This document shows, piece by piece, positions 49,076 to 56,029 of a DNA stretch of 64,000 nucleotides (position 1 is the stretch's first letter; every line of letters begins with the position of its first letter). Both the position numbers and the translations under genes were made by a program. The stretch covers positions 113,536 through 177,535 of IMG/VR virus record IMGVR_UViG_3300047369_000650; one strand, 5' to 3'. The notes beneath the pieces were generated by a model. That model had not been told where the DNA came from. It ran no database searches and saw only the letters and a list, made by a program, of their open reading frames with translations. Origin of the DNA: a virus.

Positions 49076-49874
49076 TGGTATAGTATCCGGTACTACAAAT
49101 AATGCTGCAGCCAGTGGTTTAAATTGGAGTATGAGTGGCATATTGCCAAGTGAAACGGGTCTTATTGTAAACGGAATGATCTATAGATATACCGCAGAAA
49201 AAATAACAGAAGATGATATGAAAGTGCATATTCGTAATGAAGATACTTTATCTGATGGATATATTTTTTCTAATACCGATAATTGGAGTGGCGGCCCGGG
49301 AGGAACAATAAATAAAGTTGTACCTATAGATAGAATTTCTGGAACACGATTTGGTGATGGAGAAATATCAATTGAGGGTAGTGGTAATATAAAAGACCCT
49401 ACTGTGGTATATAGTTATCAATTTGATCCATGTGCTGTAGTCTTAAGTGATCCAAGTTGCCCTGGGTATGCAGAAGCTTTAGCCGCATTATTAGCAGAGC
49501 AGGCGCTTTTAAATCCTATTGAAACGGAAATAGAAAATCCCTATGATAATAAAGAAGTTCAAAATATATTAGACAGTGAAGTAGAAATTAAAGAAGAATT
49601 TAAAACAACCGAAAATGCCGAAAGTGAAGAAGAAAACAGTTTAGACACTAATAGTGAAATGCTTGATAAATATGCCGGACAGTTAGATTTGATGGAAGCA
49701 TATAGTGTACAAGAGCAGGGTTTAAATCAATATTACATTGTGAATATACCAGGTGGAATATATGAAGAAACGATAAAATTAGAACCTAACCAATTAGCTG
49801 ATAATAATCGTGCACTAAGAAATTTTTCATCGGATACACTACATCGTAGAATAGTTAGATCACAATATGAATAA
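49005..49874 (+). CDS. Probable lipoprotein in the secreted-protein cluster
   Basis: About 289 residues. If translation starts at ATG 49005 or 49008 the product opens MQIRRLFGALVVWVVSCSSS, a lipoprotein signal with lipobox VVSC. The mature part is Asn/Gly-rich, then acidic (EEFKTTENAESEEEN) and ends near NQYYIVNIPGGIY. The first 71 bases overlap the previous gene in another frame. The start is uncertain. Confidence 0.55.
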   Translation: MMQIRRLFGALVVWVVSCSSSYSNGIVSGTTNNAAASGLNWSMSGILPSETGLIVNGMIYRYTAEKITEDDMKVHIRNEDTLSDGYIFSNTDNWSGGPGGTINKVVPIDRISGTRFGDGEISIEGSGNIKDPTVVYSYQFDPCAVVLSDPSCPGYAEALAALLAEQALLNPIETEIENPYDNKEVQNILDSEVEIKEEFKTTENAESEEENSLDTNSEMLDKYAGQLDLMEAYSVQEQGLNQYYIVNIPGGIYEETIKLEPNQLADNNRALRNFSSDTLHRRIVRSQYE

Positions 49875-49909
49875 ATAGTAATAGAAAATAATAAATAGGA
49901 ACAAAAAAA

Positions 49910-50410
49910 ATGTTCAGAATAATTTTAACTTTAAGTGCTGTTTTAGGTATGACAAGTATAGTCTTTGCTGAGAATGTCCCGATTACGGGTACTGTAGAAT
50001 CCAAGTGTTCGGTATCAACTGAAGTTGATGGTGTGTATGGTACACCCCAGCCATATAAACTAAGTACAGCAACTTCTGATGGCGGTGTTCTACCTAAGAT
50101 CAGATTTGATACTTCACAAGCCGGTTATTATCTAGCAAGAATTACCGTGCCATCAAGCTTTTCTTCAAGTCCGAGTTTAAGTGATACTGTTGAATGGACT
50201 GGCTCAACTTCAGTAGAGTCTATGAGCGATACTGGTATGTCTGGCTATGAAGCAGCAAAAGTAACTTATGGCAATACAACTGACTATGATTTAACGGTAG
50301 CTGGTTCTGTTTGGATTAATGTATCCTCAACTGCAACATACGGTGTTGACACATCTATGCCACAAGGCGAATATACTGCAATCGTAGTTGCAGAGTGCAT
50401 AGCTCAATAA
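49910..50410 (+). CDS. Secreted pilin-like (spore coat U / fimbrial Ig) protein
   Basis: 166 residues. Signal peptide 1-20, then VPITGTVESKCSV at the start and YTAIVVAECIAQ at the end, so that two Cys flank a beta-rich Ig-like domain, the arrangement of chaperone-usher pilins and SCPU proteins. No usher is present. The next gene looks like a partner chaperone. Similarity is structural rather than strong. Confidence 0.5.
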   Translation: MFRIILTLSAVLGMTSIVFAENVPITGTVESKCSVSTEVDGVYGTPQPYKLSTATSDGGVLPKIRFDTSQAGYYLARITVPSSFSSSPSLSDTVEWTGSTSVESMSDTGMSGYEAAKVTYGNTTDYDLTVAGSVWINVSSTATYGVDTSMPQGEYTAIVVAECIAQ

Positions 50411-50429
50411 TTGATTAGAAAAGTTTGTT

Positions 50430-50807
50430 ATGAAATATATTATATTATTTCTTGCATTATTTGTAAGCCCAGTTTACTCACATGAGATGACTCCAACATA
50501 TCCGGTTTTTGATCAATCATATGTTTCTGGGCTATCTAAAACTAGTGTTAAATTATTTAATCGGCGTGATGATGTTAGATTTTATAAAATAGATGTTTAT
50601 GATAGAGAATGGAATAAAGTACAATTTGCAACTGAGAATCAATTAGTTATCGTAAATTATCTTGAAACTAAAACTATAGATATTTATGTGAGAAATAGAG
50701 ATAGAATAAAAATCGAGTTTATTTGTACTGAATCTAAACTCGTGAAAGGTGAAGTGAAATCTACTGGAGTGTCTTCTAGGATATGTTCCAGAATAAAGAG
50801 AGATTAA
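50430..50807 (+). CDS. Secreted protein resembling a pilus chaperone N-domain
   Basis: 125 residues. Signal peptide 1-17 (ALFVSPVYS), then strands SKTSVKLFNRRDDVRFYKIDVYD and LVIVNYLETKTIDIYVRNRDRIKIEF that fit the first Ig domain of PapD-like chaperones. The second domain is missing. Follows the pilin-like gene by 19 bases. Confidence 0.45.
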   Translation: MKYIILFLALFVSPVYSHEMTPTYPVFDQSYVSGLSKTSVKLFNRRDDVRFYKIDVYDREWNKVQFATENQLVIVNYLETKTIDIYVRNRDRIKIEFICTESKLVKGEVKSTGVSSRICSRIKRD

Positions 50808-50809
50808 AT

Positions 50810-51211
50810 GTGAGATTATTTTTTATTATATTATTATTTTTAAGTGGAGTTGCCTATGCTGATTCCTCTTCTTTGAATCTAGCCATACCTAATGCATCTC
50901 AAGGTTACGGTAATGATAGAATTAAAGCTGGCGACTTGGATTGTACTAATTCAATAGGATCGGCATCTTCTTTTGAATTTGGTGTTACGGGCATTATACA
51001 AAGAGAAGATGATCCTTTTAGTCAAGACTATGGTACGGGTAGAGCTGGAGATGTTGGAGTATATGGTAGAATAGTTATACCGATTGGTGGACCCAAAGAA
51101 AGAATAAATTGTAATGATCTTTATGAACTTGAGTTAAGAAAAAAGAAATTAGAAGTTATGAAACTTGAAAGAGAATTGCAACAGTTAAGAGAATTGCAGT
51201 TTGAGAATTAG
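50810..51211 (+). CDS. Secreted marine-phage conserved protein with C-terminal helix
   Basis: 133 residues from GTG 50810, giving signal RLFFIILLFLSGVAYA. RIKAGDLDCTNSIGSASSFEFGVTG, GVYGRIVIPIGG and the C-terminal coiled coil CNDLYELELRKKKLEVMKLERELQ are a combination found in marine T4-like phage proteins, probably virion or periplasmic. ATG 50783 is an in-frame alternative that would overlap the preceding gene. Confidence 0.6.
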   Translation: MRLFFIILLFLSGVAYADSSSLNLAIPNASQGYGNDRIKAGDLDCTNSIGSASSFEFGVTGIIQREDDPFSQDYGTGRAGDVGVYGRIVIPIGGPKERINCNDLYELELRKKKLEVMKLERELQQLRELQFEN

Positions 51212-51220
51212 GAGATAAAA

Positions 51221-51406
51221 ATGGTGGACGAACCCGAAGGTAAGTTTGAAATGGCAATAAGAGTTTTAGGAAACGAATTAGTTGCTATTAAGATGGTAGT
51301 AGATGATTTTAAAATGAAATGGGTAGTTATAGGATTATTTGCAATGCTTGCAATTCTATGGGCTGGATCTGAATTTGGTCCAGCATTAATGCAAACATTT
51401 AACTAG
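51221..51406 (+). CDS. Small single-span membrane protein
   Basis: 61 residues with one transmembrane helix near the C-terminus (WVVIGLFAMLAILWAGSEFG) and an amphipathic N-terminal helix. GGAG ribosome site. It precedes a coiled-coil membrane protein and may partner it. Confidence 0.6.
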   Translation: MVDEPEGKFEMAIRVLGNELVAIKMVVDDFKMKWVVIGLFAMLAILWAGSEFGPALMQTFN

Positions 51407-51414
51407 GTGTTTAG

Positions 51415-52230
51415 ATGGCAGAAATCGAGTTTGGTGGATTAAAATTTTCTGGTGGTAAAATGGTTGCTGTTCTTACAGCACTATCCACTCTTGGTGGAGC
51501 TGCCTGGGGAGGGTTTGAAATCTATAAAGATTATATGGATATGAAAGAAATTATCCAAAATATTGATATAGATGAAATCCAATCAGCAAATGCTCTACAA
51601 TTACAAAAACTTGAAGATGCAATAAGCTATACACAAGATATCAAAGTTGATATTAAAGCCGATATTAATAGACTTGAAGTTTTAATTACCGCAATTGAAA
51701 CTAAAACAAATAATGTTAAAATACGTGTAGATGATCAGATGACAACTATGGATGCTACAGTAAGAAATCTAAAGAATGACGTATATACAAAACTTGATAC
51801 TTTTGAAGAAAGATTAAGAACGACATTAAAAGATAATCAAACAACAATGTCTAATATTCGTAGTGATATAGCAACTCAACTAGATACATCGCAAGAAAGA
51901 CAACGCATTGCTTTAGCCGAAAATCAGAATACAATGGCAGATATGCGTGATAATATTAATACACAATTAGAATTATCTGAAAATAGAATTAAAGATACAC
52001 AATCAAGTATAGATGATGTGCTTGAAGGTATTAGAAACGAAATGAATCAGCTGCAAAAAGATGTTACCAAGAGCATACGTGAAGTTGAATCAACTATAAG
52101 AGAATCCGAAAAAGATGTTCGTGATACTATGAGACAAACTGAGTCAAGAATAGACGAAGATATGCGAATATTGGATAAAGATATTAGAGAAACTTTGCAA
52201 GAAGCATTAGATAACCCGTTAGCAGAATGA
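51415..52230 (+). CDS. Membrane-anchored long coiled-coil protein
   Basis: 271 residues. A short N-terminal hydrophobic helix (MVAVLTALSTLGGAAWGGF) is followed by ~220 residues of continuous coiled coil with degenerate repeats (IRSDIATQLDTSQER; MRDNINTQLELSENR; VESTIRESEKDVRDTMRQTES). Such proteins may span the periplasm or form a virion rod. No enzymatic motif. Stop overlaps a possible upstream start of the next gene. Confidence 0.65.
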   Translation: MAEIEFGGLKFSGGKMVAVLTALSTLGGAAWGGFEIYKDYMDMKEIIQNIDIDEIQSANALQLQKLEDAISYTQDIKVDIKADINRLEVLITAIETKTNNVKIRVDDQMTTMDATVRNLKNDVYTKLDTFEERLRTTLKDNQTTMSNIRSDIATQLDTSQERQRIALAENQNTMADMRDNINTQLELSENRIKDTQSSIDDVLEGIRNEMNQLQKDVTKSIREVESTIRESEKDVRDTMRQTESRIDEDMRILDKDIRETLQEALDNPLAE

Positions 52231-52277
52231 TACACGATATTCGCCCAGACTGGCATAATCATATAATGGAGAGTAAA

Positions 52278-52505
52278 ATGAGTATGAGACCAATTTTAAT
52301 TAAAGCTTTTAGATCGCACGCCCAAGGTCATATTGACAAGCATGTAGCTAATGTTGAAGTATATCTTCACAATCCTGTAGGCGTAGGAGAACACCCTGAT
52401 ATTATGGAAGCCATTGAAACCGAAATGGAAGAAGTAGCAAAATATCACGATATGTTAGAAATGTTGGATAAGTATTTCGATGATCCAAGTAACGGAAACC
52501 GCTAA
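52278..52505 (+). CDS. Conserved marine T4-like phage protein
   Basis: 75 residues from ATG 52278 (GGAGAG upstream; ATG 52227 or 52266 are in-frame alternatives). RPILIKAFRSHAQGHIDKHVANVEVYLHNPVGVGEHPDIMEAIETEM is a well-kept pattern in marine T4-like phages. Overlaps the IscA-like gene. Function unknown. Confidence 0.7.
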   Translation: MSMRPILIKAFRSHAQGHIDKHVANVEVYLHNPVGVGEHPDIMEAIETEMEEVAKYHDMLEMLDKYFDDPSNGNR

Positions 52506-52761
52506 AGAATATCTTAAAAGAATAGGTAAACCCAACGTATCTTTGACCGTAAAAGGTGGAGGATGCGCTGGGTTTCAGTACGAATGGGGTATCACAGATA
52601 AAGAACCCACTATAGAAAATTTGTGGTTAGATCCATTAGCCGAGATGTTTGTTTTCGGCTGTACTGTAGATTATGTAGAAGAACTTGGCGGTTCTTACTT
52701 AAAAGTTGTAAATCCTAATGCTACAGCTTCTTGTGGTTGTGGAGAAAGTTTTGGGGTTTAA
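52480..52761 (+). CDS. A-type iron-sulfur cluster carrier (IscA/HesB-like)
   Basis: 93 residues. The three cluster-binding cysteines are present: GGGCAGFQY (C29) and SCGCGESF (C85, C87). A-type carriers deliver Fe-S clusters to apoproteins. HesB-like genes are recurrent in marine T4-like phages. Confidence 0.88.
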   Translation: MIQVTETAKEYLKRIGKPNVSLTVKGGGCAGFQYEWGITDKEPTIENLWLDPLAEMFVFGCTVDYVEELGGSYLKVVNPNATASCGCGESFGV

Positions 52762-52766
52762 AGTGT

Positions 52767-52788
52767 TTTTCTATATAAATATAGAAAA
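52767..52788 (+). promoter_or_regulatory. Late promoter within a perfect 10-bp inverted repeat
   Basis: TATAAATAT (52774-52782) lies inside the palindrome TTTTCTATAT-AA-ATATAGAAAA. It is 30 bases before the fibre gene at 52812. Confidence 0.7.
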
Positions 52789-52811
52789 GAATTAATTATT
52801 AAGGATTAGAA

Positions 52812-53366
52812 ATGGCAACTTATTCGTCAATTAGATCAGCTATTGATTTAACTGCTGTTGATCAGAATATTATTCCAAATGTTGACAGTTCATATAATCT
52901 CGGAAGCCCGACTCATAAATGGAAAGACATGTATCTTTCTGGTGGTACTTTACATATAGGCGGCGTTGTGATTAAGGAAGATGCTGCTAATCCTGGAAAA
53001 ATTAAATTTGAAGATTCGGCAGGCGCTAGTGCATTTGCTGCTGGTGGTGGAATTGAAAAAGATTACAGATATAATGGAATTTTATATCCTCAAAACGGAT
53101 CTTCAAAATTATATATGACATCAACTACAACATTGAATGAAGTAATTGCTAATCTTGAGATAGCACCTTCTGGCGGAGATGTCGATCTTAGATTAAATAA
53201 AAATGGTTCTTCAGCGGCAACTCTTACAATAGCTGATAGTTCTACAACGACAACAATAACACCAAATATATCCTTTGTTTCGGGCGACTATATTACTGTA
53301 GATATAACTTCAGTAGGTACATTGACTGCTGGAACTAATTTGTATATGGCACTAAAATTTAGTTAG
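52812..53366 (+). CDS. Tail fibre-like structural protein
   Basis: 184 residues. IIPNVDSSYNLGSPTHKWKDMYLSGGTLHIGG is a typical phage fibre motif (NLG...KWKD.YLSG), followed by an Ser/Thr-rich beta domain. Its late promoter and neighbours support a virion role. Confidence 0.7.
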   Translation: MATYSSIRSAIDLTAVDQNIIPNVDSSYNLGSPTHKWKDMYLSGGTLHIGGVVIKEDAANPGKIKFEDSAGASAFAAGGGIEKDYRYNGILYPQNGSSKLYMTSTTTLNEVIANLEIAPSGGDVDLRLNKNGSSAATLTIADSSTTTTITPNISFVSGDYITVDITSVGTLTAGTNLYMALKFS

Positions 53367-53377
53367 GGAAAAATAAA

Positions 53378-54619
53378 ATGTACATAAGATATACACCAGA
53401 TCCACAATCTACTACAAGAACCGGTGGTGTAATAAGAGACATTGCACGTGCAATTAGTAGTAGCAGTATTTCGAGTCATGAGTTTAGTGATGGAATTTCT
53501 GATAATAATACTATTGAGGGAACTTTGTCTCACGGTTGGGCTTTAGATTCAAGAGATACTATTTCTACCGATGCAACCCCTGCACAAAATGATATGAAAT
53601 ATAGATTATATAATAATACAGCCGTAACCGGAGTTAAAAAAGCTTTTGCCCTTAGACCCAATGGTACTATTACACACTCAACTATTTATAATGGAACACA
53701 CTATAATGCTAATGGTAGCGGTCCTGCTATTTTTCCTCTTATGGCATATGAAGCTACTGAAGAATACGAAAGTTGGGGATATAACGGCAACAACGGCGGC
53801 TATTCTGCGTATAATGTATTTAAAGCTAATAACAATGCTGCAAGTAAAACTTATCATATTTTTGCCAATCAAAAATATATAATAATGGCTGGTTTCGGTT
53901 GGGGATCCGGGCCTATGATACAAGGATATATTGAAGTAGATAAAACTCCGATGCATCATAGATGGGAAGCTATTACTGGTAGAACATCACCCTCAGCCAT
54001 ATATTTTATGATGAGCGGATACAATAATAGAGTGCAAGCTAAAGCTATGGTTCATTATGGCCATGCAAACCCAGCCTCTTCCTTTGATTCAAATATGGTA
54101 CAATTTCCGGAAATGTGTGTAAATGGAGTAACAGGTGCTGCATATAAATGTGCAGCGTTCGGAGTTGTTGATGGTATAGCAAATGGATATGCTAAGTTTG
54201 ATGATGGATCAAATACCGGTACAGCAACAGGATTAGCTACTAATGGTAGAGATTATCCTATTACGAATTACCATTCATATCGTACAGCATTCTATAATCA
54301 AGCACAATGGAACGATACATATCTATTAGATGATAATGCAGAAAATGAAACCTCAAATATAAACAAGCCCACAAACTATTATCAGGATGCATCAGGCACA
54401 AAACATATACCATTATATCCTTTATTAGCAGACGCTAGTATGTGGATGTCGGGTTCCTTATTTAATTTATCTAAATATTGTCCAATATATAGTACTCTAG
54501 GTATGCAAGGTAGTTTTGGAGATACCATGACTGTAGGGTCTGATAAATATATTTACTTAGGCGCAGCTCCTGGGGATTCTTACTCAATGAAATACGGATT
54601 TTTTATGAAAGTAGAATAG
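53378..54619 (+). CDS. Structural protein of unknown function
   Basis: 413 residues, Tyr-, Asn- and Gly-rich and beta-type throughout, opening MYIRYTPDPQSTTRTGGVIRD. No catalytic motif. Lies in the fibre cluster with an 11-base gap from the previous gene and overlapping the next by one base. Likely a receptor-binding or baseplate-associated component. Confidence 0.6.
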   Translation: MYIRYTPDPQSTTRTGGVIRDIARAISSSSISSHEFSDGISDNNTIEGTLSHGWALDSRDTISTDATPAQNDMKYRLYNNTAVTGVKKAFALRPNGTITHSTIYNGTHYNANGSGPAIFPLMAYEATEEYESWGYNGNNGGYSAYNVFKANNNAASKTYHIFANQKYIIMAGFGWGSGPMIQGYIEVDKTPMHHRWEAITGRTSPSAIYFMMSGYNNRVQAKAMVHYGHANPASSFDSNMVQFPEMCVNGVTGAAYKCAAFGVVDGIANGYAKFDDGSNTGTATGLATNGRDYPITNYHSYRTAFYNQAQWNDTYLLDDNAENETSNINKPTNYYQDASGTKHIPLYPLLADASMWMSGSLFNLSKYCPIYSTLGMQGSFGDTMTVGSDKYIYLGAAPGDSYSMKYGFFMKVE

Positions 54620-54831
54620 TGGCAGAATTAAATGATAGCGCCGGATCTCCCTTTGCAAATATTTATTTTGCAACTGCGGATTCTTCAAGCCAAAATGAGT
54701 TAATACCGGCTTCAGATACCATACCTGATAATATAAATTTATTTGATGAAGTACCAGCTTCATTTGGACAAATAGGTGGTTTTGGAGAGTATGTGATAAA
54801 AGGTACTTGGGGTAGAACATGGCAGAACTAA
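54619..54831 (+). CDS. Small structural protein, tandem copy 1
   Basis: 70 residues from GTG 54619. AELNDSAGSPFANIYF and SSSQNELIPASDTIP are repeated almost exactly in the next gene; the C-terminal halves differ. Likely a structural adaptor produced by tandem duplication. Confidence 0.65.
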   Translation: MAELNDSAGSPFANIYFATADSSSQNELIPASDTIPDNINLFDEVPASFGQIGGFGEYVIKGTWGRTWQN

Positions 54832-54927
54832 ATGATAGTGCTGGATCTCCCTTTGCAAATATTTATTTTGCATTGGCAGATTCTTCAAGCCAAAATGACT
54901 TAATACAAGCTTCAGATACCATACCGC
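54619..54927 (+). repeat. Tandem DNA duplication of about 105 bp
   Basis: 54619-54726 and 54819-54926 are about 90 percent identical by eye (GGATCTCCCTTTGCAAATAT shared), offset 200 bases. Synonymous differences show the copies have diverged for some time. Confidence 0.75.
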
Positions 54928-55019
54928 AACAAATAATCATTGAAGTTGCTCCAAGCCCAGTTGGAAATGGATGGATTGGAGAATATAAAGACGGATTTAA
55001 AAAAGGAGAGAGTTGGTAA
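54819..55019 (+). CDS. Small structural protein, tandem copy 2
   Basis: 66 residues from ATG 54819. Its first 35 residues repeat copy 1 with few substitutions, then diverge (IIIEVAPSPVGNGWIGEYKDG). It overlaps the end of copy 1 by 13 bases. Confidence 0.65.
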   Translation: MAELNDSAGSPFANIYFALADSSSQNDLIQASDTIPQQIIIEVAPSPVGNGWIGEYKDGFKKGESW

Positions 55020-55020
55020 T

Positions 55021-55356
55021 ATGTCTATTAATATTCAGAAAAGTGTTGTGAAATATAGAAAGCAACTTGAGTATAGTACAGGTACTGAAACTCTTTTAAA
55101 TACTATAACCCATGCTTGGGTTCTATTTAGTGTTAGAAATGAGGAGAATGAAGAAGTTGTTAATTTTACAAGAGTTTATGCTTTGCCATCAGGCAGTTCT
55201 CCAGAATATATAGAAGAATCTAATGTTACTCAAGAGATGATTTTAAACTGGTTAGATAATTTAATTGATATAAATTCTATGCATCCATATGCAAACGATT
55301 TAATAGCAGCTAATGAAGTAGTAGAAAATCATGAAGCTATTGTAAATATGAGTTAA
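55021..55356 (+). CDS. Hypothetical protein in fibre cluster
   Basis: 111 residues from ATG 55021 (GGAGAG upstream). VVKYRKQLEYSTGTETLLNTITHAWVLFSVRNE suggests a small mixed fold of the type found in fibre chaperones or tail accessory proteins. Convergent with the minus-strand genes beyond. Function unknown. Confidence 0.6.
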   Translation: MSINIQKSVVKYRKQLEYSTGTETLLNTITHAWVLFSVRNEENEEVVNFTRVYALPSGSSPEYIEESNVTQEMILNWLDNLIDINSMHPYANDLIAANEVVENHEAIVNMS

Positions 55357-55526
55357 TCTCTAATTATTCCTATAGGACAATCTTGCCAATCCCATATCCA
55401 ATGCCTTTCTTTCATCCAAGATTTTTCTGGATGTTGATAAATGCATACTCGCACTAAAGTTGACGGTGGTTGATTATCAATATAGATCATTGTAAGTGTA
55501 GTAAAAACCAGTGGCCAGATTACCAC
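55353..55526 (-). CDS. Small minus-strand protein with N-terminal membrane segment
   Basis: 57 residues from GTG 55526 on the minus strand, overlapping the end of the preceding minus gene by seven bases. It begins with a hydrophobic segment (VIWPLVFTTLTMIYI), followed by a polar Trp-rich part (ERHWIWDWQDCPIG). The overlap favours translation; the role is unknown, possibly lysis related. Confidence 0.45.
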   Translation of the reverse strand: MVIWPLVFTTLTMIYIDNQPPSTLVRVCIYQHPEKSWMKERHWIWDWQDCPIGIIRD

Positions 55527-56002
55527 CAACCAGCGCCAAGACCAGTTAAGAATGTTCCACCACCAACAATTCCAAATCCTAATGTTATTAAGAATATGAG
55601 AAGTAAACCTTCAAAAAATGCCGCTCTTTTTTCTTGTTGTTTATAAATGGTTTCTTCACGTTCTTTTTTAATTGAACGTCTCAGCTCAACCATTTCTCTC
55701 CAGGTTCCAAAACCAAAACGAACATTTAATAGGTCTTGAAGTTGCTTTTCTTGCTCTTCAAGTTTCTTTTTGTGTATGAGTATTTCAAGAGCCTCTTGCT
55801 CAACCGAACCACCACTAAATAATTTAGTAAAGATAGGCGGATTCTTTCTTTGAGACTCTGCTCTGCTTAAATCTGCTGCGGCGCCATACCACTTTCCTAA
55901 TTGACCAACTACATCCTCTATTTCTCGTCCTGCTGCGACAAGTTTTTTCACTCCATTGAAAGCAGCCGTTGCAGCACTAATTGCTGTAATCGGATCAATC
56001 AT
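55520..56002 (-). CDS. Conserved marine T4-like membrane protein
   Basis: 160 residues: IDPITAISAATAAFNGVKKLVAAGREIED, a charged coiled-coil centre (HKKKLEEQEKQLQDLL), and one C-terminal transmembrane segment (GLLLIFLITLGFGIVGG). The N-terminal pattern recurs in marine T4-like phages. Coiled coil plus membrane anchor could suit a spanin-like or virion role. Downstream of the LamG fibre gene on the same strand. Confidence 0.65.
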   Translation of the reverse strand: MIDPITAISAATAAFNGVKKLVAAGREIEDVVGQLGKWYGAAADLSRAESQRKNPPIFTKLFSGGSVEQEALEILIHKKKLEEQEKQLQDLLNVRFGFGTWREMVELRRSIKKEREETIYKQQEKRAAFFEGLLLIFLITLGFGIVGGGTFLTGLGAGWW

Positions 56003-56029
56003 TTTTTAAAAATCTAACCTCTCTAATTA

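Noticed and set aside
53684-53692. Minus-strand late promoter-like CTATTTATA
   Set aside because: It lies in the middle of a plus-strand structural gene with no minus-strand gene downstream that could use it; chance in AT-rich DNA.
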